64,000 nucleotides of DNA from Flammeovirgaceae bacterium (GTDB lineage: Bacteria; Bacteroidota; Bacteroidia; Cytophagales; Cyclobacteriaceae), in contig JAHEZH010000004.1 in NCBI GenBank assembly GCA_023251155.1, positions 15,306-79,305 on the forward strand, in the 5' to 3' direction. This document shows positions 33,997-45,584 of this stretch, piece after piece; within the stretch, counting starts at the first letter, position 1, and every line of letters begins with the position of its first letter. Position numbers and translations under genes: made by a program. The notes below the pieces were generated by a model. It saw only the letters and a program-made list of their open reading frames with translations. It was not told the origin of the DNA and searched no databases.

Positions 33997-36828
33997 TTAT
34001 AACTTAAACGTAACACCAAGAGTGGCATATTGGCCTGGTTTATACTTCACAATTTTTTCATCTACTGAGCTGATCTTACCGTCACGATCGGAGTCCTGGA
34101 GAATGCGGTAGGATTGATTGAGTATATCCTGTATACCAAACTTAATTTCCCAGCGTGTATTAATCTGCTTAGACACGGTCAGATCGATTTGCTGACGGGG
34201 CATTTCATACTGTGTGGCATTTTGGCTTAAATCACCCACTGCGAAAATTCGCTTCCCAAAAACATTGTACGATGCGTTGATCTGAAATCCATGCGAATTA
34301 TCCACATAGTAAATATTGGCGTTAACAACATAAGGCGATTGACCCTGCATCGGTCTTTTTTTGTCCTGATTAGTTACATCCCCCAAATTCACTCTGCTCT
34401 TTATAAGGGTAGCATTTAAAATGAATGAGAATTTTTGCAAAAATGGATTAGTCAAATCTTCCAGAGACTTACGTGCCTCTAACTCAACTCCGTAACTTAC
34501 AGCAGACGGTGCATTACGGTAAGTGTAAATAAGATTGGAGCCTCCTATTAATTCTGATTCAATCGGGTTCTTAAAATGTTTGTAGAAAACACCTACTGCA
34601 ATATTTTCACTTTGTGATGGGTAATTTTCCCACTTCAAATCAACATTATCAATTTCAGCTGTTTTTAAATTTTCATTCCCGTAAAGATTGGAGTTGCGAT
34701 CGAAATCATAAAAATTAAAGGGAGCGAGCTCTCTGAAAACCGGACGATTTACAGTTCTCCCATATGCAATACGAACCAGGTTTTTATCATTCAAGTTATA
34801 AGACAAATTCATCGATGGCAGCAAACTCGTTACTGGATTGTCTACATGCAGTGGTTCATTTTTATCATTAAAAGACATTAACTGCTGGCGATTATATTCT
34901 ACACGAACACCGGTTGCCAATCTGAATTTATCAGCAAAAGGAGTAACCAAAGAAGCATAACCGGCCGTGAGCAAATTCTCGCCTTTATACTGATCGGAAA
35001 AATTGGTACCTTCTTCCAAAAGAAATTTGGGGTTCTGTCCCTCCGAGGGATTGATATTCGCCTGAGTGAAAAGTGTCTCAAAAGATTGCTTTACCAAATT
35101 CAGATCAGGAGTAGAGAACCAACGATAAGACATCCATCGAGCAGCAAAATCACGATTCGTTTGAGCTATATAATAGCCGACTGATAATTTCGATTGTTTG
35201 TCTTCTTCCTTCTCAGGGTTCAGTTTGTAATCAACCGTGAGTGCATGGGTGTATACTTTTTCGTTTAGATCAGAATAAAAACGTCCTGCATCAAGTGTAC
35301 TAGCGTTGGGAGGAATTACTACTTCAAAAGGATCAGTTGATCCAAAAGCGCGTTGCGAACGAATTCTTCTATAGTCTGGCTGATCCGCATTGATAGAACT
35401 ATAGCCCAATACCCACGTAAGATTAAGATGATCACTTAATCCATGACGCCCCTGTAACTGACCGGAATAAATTCCACGCTGCAGGTAATTCAAAGAAAGG
35501 TTTTTCACCTCATAGCTATTGATATCCTCTACTCCTTCCAGGCCTGTACGATCGGTGACCTGAGATAATCCTTGTTGGTTATATAGGTTTCTGAATTCGA
35601 TTCTGTGTTTTGGACTGAGTTCAATATTGAAATTACTGATGATCCCGGCACGAACATTTACAATATCGCGCATGTCATTAAAGGCATATCTTCTATCGCT
35701 TTTTCCCAAGTCAGAATGAAATTGATCATAATAATAATTTTCCTGCTCAATGCGCTGACGCGTATTAGAGTAACTCACCGAAGTGACGTTGCTCAGCTTT
35801 AACGAACCAATAGAAAATTCTTTGGCATAATTCACTGTCATCCGCAGATCTGGTAATGCATTGCCCAATGATTTATTCCAGATGTTTGGCAAACTGGCTC
35901 CGGCATTTTTCAAAGCAGCAAAATTGGCTGCGTTAGAAAGATCCTGACTGTAATCACGAAGATTGTTAGTAGGAAATGAAGAAGGAAGCTGTCGCTTTCC
36001 ATTGTCAAAGCCAAGCGCATCAGTGCTGCTTCCTTTATAGGTATTAAAATCTCCGAAAGTAGTTCCGGCACGATACCCTCCTGTTATGTTTACTGAAAAA
36101 GTCTCATCACTTATTCCACTTTTGGTTTGTATTACGATATCAGCTCCGGCAAATTCTCCTGGCAGTTCAGAAGAGGCCGACTTGTAGACCAACATGCGAT
36201 CAATCATGTTACTGGGAATAAGATCAAAAGCAAATGCTTTAGTATCTACTTCTGTGCTTGGAGCAATCACACCATTCAACATAACGGTACTGTATCTTTC
36301 GCTAAGCCCGCGAACATTTACAAAACGGTTATTCAAGATAGTAACACCAGGTATACGCTTGATTACCTGCGCAGCATCTCTGTCCTGCGATAATTTTATT
36401 TGTTGAGAAGAAATACCTACAGCAACCAAATCCGATTTTCTCAAATCCGTCACTACTGAAATATCGGTATCTTTTTGACGCTGTGATGTAATTACAACTC
36501 CTTCGAGTTGCTGAACATCTTCCTGAATGGAAGTATTGATAACCGTAGTTTGATCCGGATAAACTTCTACACCGGTTATGGTCTTGCTTTTATAAGAGAT
36601 ATAAGTAATCACCAGGTTGTATTTCCCGGCTTTTACTTTCGGCAATATAAAATTACCCTCTACATCAGTGGTGTTACCTGTAGTAGTCCCTTCAATCACT
36701 ACACTGGCCCCAATGATGGCATCACCGGTCGTTTCATCCTTCAGTGTACCCTTGATGGTACCCGACTGTGCCACAGCAAAAGAGCTGATCAATAAAAAAA
36801 GCGCAAGCGTATAGAATCCTTTGAGCAT
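33997..36828 (-). CDS. TonB-dependent receptor with carboxypeptidase-regulatory-like N-terminus
   Basis: GTIKGTLKDETTGDAIIGASVVIEGTTTGNTTDVEGNF; plug and barrel motifs. Confidence 0.92.
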   Translation of the reverse strand: MLKGFYTLALFLLISSFAVAQSGTIKGTLKDETTGDAIIGASVVIEGTTTGNTTDVEGNFILPKVKAGKYNLVITYISYKSKTITGVEVYPDQTTVINTSIQEDVQQLEGVVITSQRQKDTDISVVTDLRKSDLVAVGISSQQIKLSQDRDAAQVIKRIPGVTILNNRFVNVRGLSERYSTVMLNGVIAPSTEVDTKAFAFDLIPSNMIDRMLVYKSASSELPGEFAGADIVIQTKSGISDETFSVNITGGYRAGTTFGDFNTYKGSSTDALGFDNGKRQLPSSFPTNNLRDYSQDLSNAANFAALKNAGASLPNIWNKSLGNALPDLRMTVNYAKEFSIGSLKLSNVTSVSYSNTRQRIEQENYYYDQFHSDLGKSDRRYAFNDMRDIVNVRAGIISNFNIELSPKHRIEFRNLYNQQGLSQVTDRTGLEGVEDINSYEVKNLSLNYLQRGIYSGQLQGRHGLSDHLNLTWVLGYSSINADQPDYRRIRSQRAFGSTDPFEVVIPPNASTLDAGRFYSDLNEKVYTHALTVDYKLNPEKEEDKQSKLSVGYYIAQTNRDFAARWMSYRWFSTPDLNLVKQSFETLFTQANINPSEGQNPKFLLEEGTNFSDQYKGENLLTAGYASLVTPFADKFRLATGVRVEYNRQQLMSFNDKNEPLHVDNPVTSLLPSMNLSYNLNDKNLVRIAYGRTVNRPVFRELAPFNFYDFDRNSNLYGNENLKTAEIDNVDLKWENYPSQSENIAVGVFYKHFKNPIESELIGGSNLIYTYRNAPSAVSYGVELEARKSLEDLTNPFLQKFSFILNATLIKSRVNLGDVTNQDKKRPMQGQSPYVVNANIYYVDNSHGFQINASYNVFGKRIFAVGDLSQNATQYEMPRQQIDLTVSKQINTRWEIKFGIQDILNQSYRILQDSDRDGKISSVDEKIVKYKPGQYATLGVTFKL

Positions 36829-37439
36829 ACCTGTTATTATTTACTGCAAAGGTCAGTCGGTAATATTACCCGTCTGGGTCGGGTATATTACCTAATTGTT
36901 AATAACAGAAGTTAAAGCAGGACTCAAAAACAGGCGCACTCCTGTTTTTTTATGCACCGAAAAGGAAGTAACTCAGATGAAAATGAGTGAGTTAGTCCAT
37001 CTCACCAAATAACATTGCAATAACCTGCTGATAATGAATTTAAGATTTGGTTAATAACAGCCGTTAGTTTGAAGGGCCGGTCTGGACCTTTCCATGCTCA
37101 GCTTCACTTGTCTGGGCCATTACTTTCCGCACGCGCTTTCCTCTCCTCCTCCACACTTTCCTGTCATTGGAGTGAAACGGGATAAGTATACCTGCCATAA
37201 ACACACCGGGCAAACAGATAGCACGATGTGTTCGTGTGCCAGGGGCGCATACATAAATAAAGACCAGCTGGGCTACTTTACGTATGAAGTAAATAAGAAG
37301 GACTGTCGCTAAAAAGTATAATCATGGATCATCCTTATGGTAACCCGGGAAGAAGTAATAGCAAGAACGGATAACATTTGTCGGATTAACTCCGGCCTGA
37401 TGTTAGGTTCTTAAAACAGACATGATCGTGTAAAAGCCT

Positions 37440-38468
37440 TTACTTATTGATCGGAACCTTATTCAGAATCGACTTAATGATATCGGCTGTCTTGATGTTA
37501 TCGGCCTCAGCTTCGTAGTTCAACAGAATACGGTGATTCATCACATCCTGGGCTACTTCCTTGATGTCTTCGGGCAACACAAAATCACGGCCATCCATAT
37601 ATGCCAGTGCTTTCGCGGACAGGTTCAGATTGATGCTGGCACGTGGCGATGCTCCGAACTGAATGTATTGTGCTTCGTTGGTCAGGTTATATTCCTTTGG
37701 CCTGCGTGTAGCAAACACCAGCTCTATGATGTATTTCTCCAGTGATTCGGAAATCTTCACTTTGTTGACCTCGGCCCGAATGGCAAAAATATCTTCCTTG
37801 GTAAGAACCGTGTTCACTTCATATCCAAACTGCATATTCGATATCCGGCGCATGACTTCCAGTTCCTGCTCCTTTGTTGGGTACTCTACATGTACCTTCA
37901 TCATGAAACGGTCTACCTGCGCTTCGGGCAATGGGTAGGTTCCTTCCTGGTCAACGGGGTTTTGCGTGGCCAGAACAAGGAATGGTTTATCTAATTTAAA
38001 TGTGGTTTCACCAATCGTTACCTGCTTTTCCTGCATGGCTTCCAAAAGTGCCGATTGTACTTTGGCTGGCGAACGGTTAATTTCATCAGCCAGGATAATG
38101 TTGGCGAAGATGGGGCCTTTTTTCACTTCAAACTTTCCATCCTTCTGGTTATAGATCATGGTACCTACCAGATCGGCCGGTAAAAGATCGGGTGTAAACT
38201 GTATACGCTGGAAGTCAAGATGGAGCACGCGTGCCAGCGTGGAGATCGTTAAAGTTTTGGCCAACCCGGGCACCCCTTCCAGCAAAATGTGACCATTCGT
38301 GAAAAGCCCGGCCAGCAGGCGGTTAACCATGTACTCCTGGCCGACTACTACTTTACCTACTTCATCCAGAACCTGTTTGATTTTTATCTTATGTTCCTGA
38401 TGTAATTCTGATGACGATGCCGTTTCAAATGCCATAAAATGCCTTAGTGAAAAGTGAATTAAACGCAA
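37440..38468 (-). CDS. MoxR-family AAA ATPase
   Basis: GHILLEGVPGLAKTLTISTLA; LADEINRSPAKVQSALLEAMQEKQVT; start likely MAFETASSSE at 38435. Confidence 0.93.
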   Translation of the reverse strand: MRLIHFSLRHFMAFETASSSELHQEHKIKIKQVLDEVGKVVVGQEYMVNRLLAGLFTNGHILLEGVPGLAKTLTISTLARVLHLDFQRIQFTPDLLPADLVGTMIYNQKDGKFEVKKGPIFANIILADEINRSPAKVQSALLEAMQEKQVTIGETTFKLDKPFLVLATQNPVDQEGTYPLPEAQVDRFMMKVHVEYPTKEQELEVMRRISNMQFGYEVNTVLTKEDIFAIRAEVNKVKISESLEKYIIELVFATRRPKEYNLTNEAQYIQFGASPRASINLNLSAKALAYMDGRDFVLPEDIKEVAQDVMNHRILLNYEAEADNIKTADIIKSILNKVPINK

Positions 38469-38563
38469 TTATAAGGATTTGGAGCTAAAAAAGGGAGAGG
38501 GAATTATACCGGGTTTATACGGTCGGTAAAAGGGTTGTACAAACAGCTCTGTGGCTTGAAGTG

Positions 38564-39937
38564 CTATCCAAAAGCAATAATCTCCGCTCCGCGCGGATTG
38601 GAGAGGTAAGAGTTCACCAGGTTTTGCACCACCCGGTTTTCGCGGCTCACTTTAATGTGGCCTTTGGCCGATTCAAAATCGCTTATCGATACATGGTCTC
38701 CAAAAAATCCATACCCCAGATAGTTTCCGTTTTCCACCAGCACAAGTGATTTTTCCTCCGCTTTTCTGCCTTTGCCGATGATGGCTACGGTCTCTCCTTT
38801 TTCGAAAAACGAGTCGATGGCTTTCTGGGTACGTTTGTTATATTTTTTATGCGTCTCTACCCCTTCGCAACCCCCTTTGCAGGAGCCCGACTGATGGCTA
38901 AAACATAAGCCCTTCGCCAGCTGAAGCCCTGATAACTTGGGGCACAGTTCGTATTCTTTTACTTTCTCCCACAGAAAATTCCAGGCATCTCCTTTGGAAC
39001 TGAACGTGATCAGCGGCTTCGCATTCTTACTCACCACATTCACCACAAATCGCAGGTACCCGTTACGATCTTCATAATCATAAATACCCCACTCTTCGGT
39101 TTTCAGTTTCTGGGCCAGATTATACTTTGGCCATAATCGTCGTATCTCCTGTGATTCCAGTATCAGGGCAATGAGTTCATTGCCGGTAAGCTCAAAGCTG
39201 ATGTGGTGTATCTCGTTTCGGATGTTTGATCTGTTCCACTCGCGTGCTTCGCCGGTGAAGTGGCCAATCATTCGCTTACGTATGTTAATCGCTTTTCCTA
39301 CGTAAATCACTTTTCCATGCGCATCATGAAAATAATAGACACCGGCTTTCTCAGGAAGTTTATCAAATTCCTCTTTGGGCAGGTTGGGAGGAAGTATGGC
39401 CTCGCCCGAATTGCGTTTCAGTGCTTTATCGATAACACCATTCTGATCTTTGCGGATGAGCAGATCCAGAATATGGGCCGTAGCCAGCGCATCACCACCC
39501 GCACGATGGCGGTCCGTTATTCTTATCCCAAGACTTTCGGCCAGCCTGCCTAAACTGTAGGAATGAAGTCCGGGAATAATTTTGCGGCTTAATCTTACCG
39601 TACATAATTTTTTGGGAGCCCATGCGATGCCCACTTCTTCAAATTCCTTTTTAATAAAACTATAATCAAACTGGGCATTGTGCGCTACGAATATCCTGTC
39701 TTTGAGCCAGCTATATATTTCTTTGGCTATTTCCTCAAACGAAGGTGCATTCCTGACCATTTCGGTGGTGATTCCCGTGAGGCCGGTGATGAACTGCGGC
39801 ACATTGCGGCCGGGGTTGATCAGGGTATGAAACGAATCGGTGATCTGAAGCCCGTCATGGTGATAAATGGCGATTTCCGTTACACGGTGATTTCCCGCAT
39901 ATCCGCCCGTAGTTTCAATATCAACAACAGCATACAT
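38564..39937 (-). CDS. DnaQ-type exonuclease fused to a GIY-YIG nuclease domain
   Basis: MYAVVDIETTGGYAGNHRVTEIAI; GVYYFHDAHGKVIYVGKAINIRKRMIGHF. Confidence 0.9.
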   Translation of the reverse strand: MYAVVDIETTGGYAGNHRVTEIAIYHHDGLQITDSFHTLINPGRNVPQFITGLTGITTEMVRNAPSFEEIAKEIYSWLKDRIFVAHNAQFDYSFIKKEFEEVGIAWAPKKLCTVRLSRKIIPGLHSYSLGRLAESLGIRITDRHRAGGDALATAHILDLLIRKDQNGVIDKALKRNSGEAILPPNLPKEEFDKLPEKAGVYYFHDAHGKVIYVGKAINIRKRMIGHFTGEAREWNRSNIRNEIHHISFELTGNELIALILESQEIRRLWPKYNLAQKLKTEEWGIYDYEDRNGYLRFVVNVVSKNAKPLITFSSKGDAWNFLWEKVKEYELCPKLSGLQLAKGLCFSHQSGSCKGGCEGVETHKKYNKRTQKAIDSFFEKGETVAIIGKGRKAEEKSLVLVENGNYLGYGFFGDHVSISDFESAKGHIKVSRENRVVQNLVNSYLSNPRGAEIIAFG

Positions 39938-40008
39938 GAACAGGGCGAAAGTACAGTTTGGAAAGTAGAGTTAAAAGAAGAAAATTTGATTCTTCGGAAA
40001 CGATTTCT

Positions 40009-40359
40009 ATGAACTCTATTTTGCGATTTCTTCTCTCTGGCGTAGCCGTAATGCTCGCTGCATATTTACTACCGGGCGTACACGTCACCGATTATTGGAC
40101 AGCTTTACTCGTAGCATTGGTCCTCTCCATCGTCAACCTGATTGTGCGACCCCTATTAATCCTGTTTACGATCCCGATTACCGTGGTCACACTTGGGTTA
40201 TTTCTTTTGGTGATCAATGCCCTGATGATCCTGCTGGTTGATTTTCTTATTGATGATTTCTCCGTGAGTGGATTTTGGTGGGCACTGGCATTCAGCCTGA
40301 TTCTCTCTTTATTCAACAGTATGTTTGGCGACCTAACCAGGGAAAAAAAAGAACGATAA
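40009..40359 (+). CDS. Phage holin family (4-TMS) membrane protein
   Basis: MNSILRFLLSGVAVMLAAYLLPGVHVTDYWTALLVALVLSIVNLIVRPLL. Confidence 0.85.
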   Translation: MNSILRFLLSGVAVMLAAYLLPGVHVTDYWTALLVALVLSIVNLIVRPLLILFTIPITVVTLGLFLLVINALMILLVDFLIDDFSVSGFWWALAFSLILSLFNSMFGDLTREKKER

Positions 40360-40415
40360 AGTCGCGCATCATGATGGTCAGTGGTATAGTTGTGTAATTC
40401 TCTTTTTGTGTTCTA

Positions 40416-40817
40416 ATGAAAGTTGTTGCTCTCCTCGTTTTTTTCAGTGTCTTCATTTCTGTTGCATCGCTCGCTCAGATCGACACGCTAAGTCATGATG
40501 ATAACATTGAAACCACGGCACCCGAATTTCCCGGTGGCAGTATTGCATTGCAGGAGTACATTTCAAAAAACCTGATTTATCCGAAAAAAGCAAAGCAGAA
40601 ACGCGTGCAGGGAAAAGTGTATGTGCAGTTTCTGGTAAAAGAAGATGGGAACATTACTTCCATCAAAATTTCTAAAGGGCTCAGCAAAGAATGTGATGAA
40701 GAAGTCATTCGCTTAATTAAGGACAGCCCCAGATGGATACCCGCCACCGAAGATCGGGTACCCATAGAAAACTGGATGATCCTGCCTATTGAGTTTACCT
40801 TGCGTAACGAAGACTGA
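40416..40817 (+). CDS. Secreted TonB C-terminal domain protein
   Basis: FPGGSIALQEYISKNLIYPKKAKQKRVQGKVYVQFLVKEDGNI. Confidence 0.85.
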   Translation: MKVVALLVFFSVFISVASLAQIDTLSHDDNIETTAPEFPGGSIALQEYISKNLIYPKKAKQKRVQGKVYVQFLVKEDGNITSIKISKGLSKECDEEVIRLIKDSPRWIPATEDRVPIENWMILPIEFTLRNED

Positions 40818-40926
40818 ATCCGACCGCCAACGGATCAAATTCTCTTGCAAAAATCCGTGATTTAGGGTTACTTTCCAGCCTGTTTTGCATTAAAACTCCA
40901 AAATACCTTACCCCAATTAGTTCTCT

Positions 40927-42876
40927 ATGTTAAAAGCTTTAATCGCCGGGGCGCTTGTCTGCGTCTCTGTCCTCACCCCCGTCTACGCTCAAAAATCGCC
41001 CATCAAGTTTGGCGACATCCCATTAGAAGATTTAAAAATGAAGTCCTACGATAAGGACTCCTCGGCCTCTGCGGTGATTCTTGTCGATTACGGAGAAGCG
41101 TACCTTCAGGCCAATATGGACATCCCCACCCTGAATTTTGAACGGCATGTGCGCATTAAAATATTAAGTAAAGAAGGTCTTAAATGGGCCGATGCCGCGA
41201 TTAACTTGTACAAATCCGGCTCTACCGGAGAAAAGGTGAGCAAGCTAAAAGCGGCTACCTATAATTTTGAAGGAGGCAGGATGGTACAGTCTACCATGTC
41301 GAAAGATGCTGTTTTCGAGGAAAAGTTTAATAATTACAGAAACATCCAGAAATTCTCACTGCCTAATGTAAAAGAGGGCTCTGTAATTGAATACTCGTAC
41401 ACTGTTGTTTCTGAGTTTTTCACGGAATTTCCTAACTGGCAGTTTCAGTATGAAATACCTGTACGATGGAGTGAGTATTGGGCGATCATTCCTGAATTTT
41501 TCACCTATGAAAGATACATGCAGGGGTACACTCCTGTCGATAGCTACGAAACCCAATCGAAGGGGAGTTCCGATTATCAGGCCACTGCCCATCATTGGAT
41601 AAGTAAAAATGTGCCTGCCTTCAAGGAAGAGCCCTACATGACCAACGAAGCTGATTACGTTTCAAAAATAAATTTCGCGCTGGCCTATACGCAATTTCCT
41701 AATCAACCGGTTAAGGAGATTATGGGTTCCTGGCAAAAATTAAATAATGGATTACTCGAAGATGAAAGTTTTGGTAAGGCAATCACCGGATCTCATTTTC
41801 TGAAAAAACAGGTCGAGGCAATGACTGCGGGAATGACGAATCCGCTAAAAAAGATAGATACCATCTATAATTATGTGAAACAAACACTAGAGTGGGATGG
41901 AACCAAAGACATGGTGGCCGGAAATCTCAAAAAGATATTTGAAGTAAAGAAAGGAACAGTTGCTGATATCAATATTGCTTTAGGTTCCATGCTTGAGAAA
42001 GCCGGACTGAATGTAGAGATGGTTTTACTAAGTACGCGCGATCACGGATTTATACGTCAGACGTACCCCATGACGAAACAATTCAATTACGTGATTTGCG
42101 GAGTCCGTCTGAATGATAAGTTCATTTTACTTGATGCCACTGAAAAATTTCTACCGATTGATGCATTACCCGAGCGTTGCCTGAATGGAGAAGGGATGGT
42201 GGTTTCAAGTACACACCATGGCTGGATAAATATTGAGTCCAAAACAAAAGCCCGCACCGTTACCAGTGCCGACCTGGTGATGGATAAAGAGGGAGAACTG
42301 AAAGGCAAACTTCATTTTATCCGTGACGGGTATGATGCCCAGCGCATGAGAGAGAATTACAAATCGAAAGGACATGAAACTTACCTGAAGGATTTCTCCA
42401 GTGGGAAAAGCTGGCAGATCGAAAAAACAGAATTTCAGAATATCCCTTTAATCAAACAAAGTGCGAAAGAAATTCACGATGTGACCATCTCCGACCATGC
42501 TTCGGTGGCGGGAAACCAGATCTACATCAACCCTTTCGTGCTACCACAGGTTCAAACCAATCCATTCAAACTGGAAAAGCGGGAATACCCTGTTGACTTT
42601 GGTGCCAAGATCGAAAAGATGTATATGTTTAAGTTAACGATTCCCGAAGGGTATGTGGCTGACGAAATTCCGGCTCCAAAAATTCTCTCCCTCCCCAATA
42701 ACGCAGCCCGGTATGTGTACAACTCCAGCAAAGTAGGTAATACATTAAATATCACCAGCACGTTACAGATCAATAAAAGTATGTTTGTGCAGGATGAATA
42801 CGGAGCACTGCGCGAGTTCTATAACCTGATAGTGGCCAAGCAAAACGAACAGATCGTTCTTAAAAAACGGAACTAA
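40927..42876 (+). CDS. DUF3857/transglutaminase-like protein, copy 1
   Basis: DUF3857 pattern; overlapping stop/start with the next gene. Confidence 0.8.
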   Translation: MLKALIAGALVCVSVLTPVYAQKSPIKFGDIPLEDLKMKSYDKDSSASAVILVDYGEAYLQANMDIPTLNFERHVRIKILSKEGLKWADAAINLYKSGSTGEKVSKLKAATYNFEGGRMVQSTMSKDAVFEEKFNNYRNIQKFSLPNVKEGSVIEYSYTVVSEFFTEFPNWQFQYEIPVRWSEYWAIIPEFFTYERYMQGYTPVDSYETQSKGSSDYQATAHHWISKNVPAFKEEPYMTNEADYVSKINFALAYTQFPNQPVKEIMGSWQKLNNGLLEDESFGKAITGSHFLKKQVEAMTAGMTNPLKKIDTIYNYVKQTLEWDGTKDMVAGNLKKIFEVKKGTVADINIALGSMLEKAGLNVEMVLLSTRDHGFIRQTYPMTKQFNYVICGVRLNDKFILLDATEKFLPIDALPERCLNGEGMVVSSTHHGWINIESKTKARTVTSADLVMDKEGELKGKLHFIRDGYDAQRMRENYKSKGHETYLKDFSSGKSWQIEKTEFQNIPLIKQSAKEIHDVTISDHASVAGNQIYINPFVLPQVQTNPFKLEKREYPVDFGAKIEKMYMFKLTIPEGYVADEIPAPKILSLPNNAARYVYNSSKVGNTLNITSTLQINKSMFVQDEYGALREFYNLIVAKQNEQIVLKKRN

Positions 42877-44783
42877 TGAATTTCTTCTTATATATCCCCT
42901 TCTTTCTATTTACCTTCTTTGCCAAAGATGAACCGAAGTATCCGGTGAGTGCCATTCCCGAAGAGCTGAAGAAAGACGTGAACATGGTCATCCGCGAGAA
43001 CAAGATCGAATACCGGATTATATCGAAAAGCAAAGCAGCACTTCATGTGCTCGAAGCATATACCATTTTCAACTCCAACGGAAAAGATTTCGCACAAGAG
43101 ATTATCGGCTATGACAAACTCAGCAAAGTCGCTTCGTTCAAAGGCACTGCCTATGATGTGCAGGGTAATGTATTGAAAAAATTAAAAGGCAGCGAAATCT
43201 ATGATCAGAGTGCTTACGATGGATTTAGCCTTTACAGTGACAACCGGCTGAAGGCGGCCGATCTTTCACAAGCCACCTATCCGTACACGGTTGAGTTTGA
43301 ATATGAAATTGAATACAAATATCTTTTTCACATTCCATCACTGGAACTGATACCCGAAGAAAAAGTAGCAGTTCAGAGAACAACGTATCAGCTTCTGTTC
43401 CCCAAAGAACTCACCCCCCGTTATACCACTCTTAACATCGATGCGAAACCCGTTGTAGCGAAGAGTGCAGAGGGACTGGAAGCATTGACCTGGTCTTTTG
43501 AAAATGTGAAGCCAATTAAACTGGAACCGGCAGGCCCCAGCACGTCAGAAGTAATTCCTCAAATAAAGGCATCACCTTCTCAGTTTGAATATGAGGGCTA
43601 CTTCGGAACGCTCAACTCATGGAATGAATTCGGTCAATGGATCGGGTCACTGAATAAAAACAGAAATGTACTGCCGGAGGCTACGAAACAAAAAGTAAGA
43701 GACATTACCTCTCACTTTAAAACTCAGGAAGAAAAGGTAAGAGCATTGTATGAATACATGCAAAGTAAAACGCGCTATGTGAGTATTCAATTAGGTATTG
43801 GTGGCTTTCAACCTTTCGAAGCAGCAGTAGTCGATCAGACCGGTTATGGAGATTGCAAAGCATTGTCCAACTACATGGTTTCGTTGCTGGAAGCATGCGG
43901 CATCAAATCCAATTACATATTGATCCGTGCGGGTGACGATGCATTACCTATGAATGTACAATTTCCAAGCTCGCAATTCAATCATGCTGTGGTGGCGGTA
44001 CCCAATGGTAAAGACACGATATGGCTGGAATGTACCAGTCAAACTAATCCGTTTGGATACATGGGTTCTTTTACCGGCAATCGCAAAGCAGTGGCTATTA
44101 CGGAAAACGGAGCAGCGATTGTCCGAACACCCACCTATGGCTCGAAAGACAATATACAATCAACGAAAGCAACTGTGGTGGTCGAAGCAACGGGTGACGC
44201 CAAAGCGAAAGTAAAAACGTCCTATTCGGGTCTTCAATATGAAAACGGAGGTCTGAGTTCTGTTGTGAGCAAACAATACGATGATCAAAAGAAATGGATA
44301 CAAAGCAATACCGCTATTCCCACCTTCGATATCAATTCATTCAGTGTTGCCAATAGTAAAGATAAAATACCAACAGCAACAGTAGATCTTGATCTGTCTT
44401 TGAGACGCTATGCTTCTGTCAGTGGCAAGCGAATCTTCATTACCCCTAACCTGATGAATAAATCGACGTATGTGCCCGAAAAGGTGGAAAATAGAAAATC
44501 GGAGGTGATCCGCAGAATGGCCTACACTGATTTTGACACGGTACGCTATCAATTACCGGAAGGGATTTACCCGGAATTCTTACCGGAGCCGGTAAAACTG
44601 AAATCACGATTTGGTGAGTATGAAGCTACCTTCAAAGTAGATGAAAAAGGATTGATCTATACCCGCAGAATGAAAATGGAAAAAGGAACTTACCCCGCTG
44701 AATCCTATAATGAACTGATTGACTTCTATCGGGGAGTGAGTAAAGCGGACAATACGAAATTGGTGTTTGTAAGCAAAACCTGA
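42876..44783 (+). CDS. DUF3857/transglutaminase-like protein, copy 2
   Basis: YMQSKTRYVSIQLGIGGFQPFEAAVVDQTGYGDCKALSNYM transglutaminase-like core. Confidence 0.85.
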   Translation: MNFFLYIPFFLFTFFAKDEPKYPVSAIPEELKKDVNMVIRENKIEYRIISKSKAALHVLEAYTIFNSNGKDFAQEIIGYDKLSKVASFKGTAYDVQGNVLKKLKGSEIYDQSAYDGFSLYSDNRLKAADLSQATYPYTVEFEYEIEYKYLFHIPSLELIPEEKVAVQRTTYQLLFPKELTPRYTTLNIDAKPVVAKSAEGLEALTWSFENVKPIKLEPAGPSTSEVIPQIKASPSQFEYEGYFGTLNSWNEFGQWIGSLNKNRNVLPEATKQKVRDITSHFKTQEEKVRALYEYMQSKTRYVSIQLGIGGFQPFEAAVVDQTGYGDCKALSNYMVSLLEACGIKSNYILIRAGDDALPMNVQFPSSQFNHAVVAVPNGKDTIWLECTSQTNPFGYMGSFTGNRKAVAITENGAAIVRTPTYGSKDNIQSTKATVVVEATGDAKAKVKTSYSGLQYENGGLSSVVSKQYDDQKKWIQSNTAIPTFDINSFSVANSKDKIPTATVDLDLSLRRYASVSGKRIFITPNLMNKSTYVPEKVENRKSEVIRRMAYTDFDTVRYQLPEGIYPEFLPEPVKLKSRFGEYEATFKVDEKGLIYTRRMKMEKGTYPAESYNELIDFYRGVSKADNTKLVFVSKT

Positions 44784-44810
44784 TCATTCCGGATTTTAAA
44801 ATCCCGAAAA

Positions 44811-44846
44811 GGCAGTTGCACTCTTTAGCGCAACTGCCTTTTTTTT
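44811..44846 (+). terminator. Rho-independent terminator
   Basis: ggcagttgc...gcaactgcc-tttttttt. Confidence 0.85.
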
Positions 44847-44921
44847 ATTTCACCTGCTTGGCCACTTTGCACAGGTTGTCTCAACCATTTAACTTTGACA
44901 GACACTTTCTCAATTTATTTA

Positions 44922-45583
44922 TGGACTTCGAACTCATGCTCCGGTTTCTAAAAAGCCTGGCTAAAAACAACGACCGTGATTGGTTTGACAAAAACAAAGC
45001 GAAGTACCTGGAAGCAAAAGCTTCGTTTGATGAAGTAGTGGTTAAACTATTAAATAACCTTACTGCTTTTGATTCATCACTGGCTGGTCTTGATCCAAAG
45101 AAACTGACGTTCCGCATTTATCGCGATGTGCGTTTCAGCAAAGACAAGCGCCCGTATAAAACGAATTTTGGCGCTTCCTTTTCGTCGGCAGGAAAAGGAA
45201 TGGGTACACCCGGATATTATTTACAGATCGAACCCGGAAACAAAAGCTTCGTTGCCGTGGGTATGTTCATGCCCGAGGTGGATAATCTTTCCAAGATCAG
45301 GCAAGAGATCGATTACAATGGCGACAAACTGACAAAAGTATTCAAAGAGAAAAAATTCAAAGCCCACTTTGATCAATTCTGGGACGAAGGGGCATTGAAG
45401 AAAGCCCCGAAAGGCTATCCTGCGGATCATCCTCATGTAAAATGGCTAAAGCTGAAAAGCTATATTGTTACTAAAGAATTTAAAGACAGCGAAGTAACGG
45501 ACAAGAAGTTTTTGAAGAACGTGGTAGACATACTTAAATCATCCAAGCCATTGAATGATTTTCTCAAGGAAGCCATTGCCTAA
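44922..45583 (+). CDS. DUF2461/TIGR02453 family protein
   Basis: FLKSLAKNNDRDWFDKNKAKY; FRIYRDVRFSKDKRPYKTNFG. Confidence 0.9.
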
Positions 45584-45584
45584 T

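Noticed and set aside
36829-37440. Intergenic 0.6 kb with short ORF 37094-37312
   Set aside because: No conserved motif, structure or protein similarity recognised
40927-44783. Tandem DUF3857/transglutaminase pair as a novel system
   Set aside because: Such tandem paralogs are ordinary in Bacteroidota
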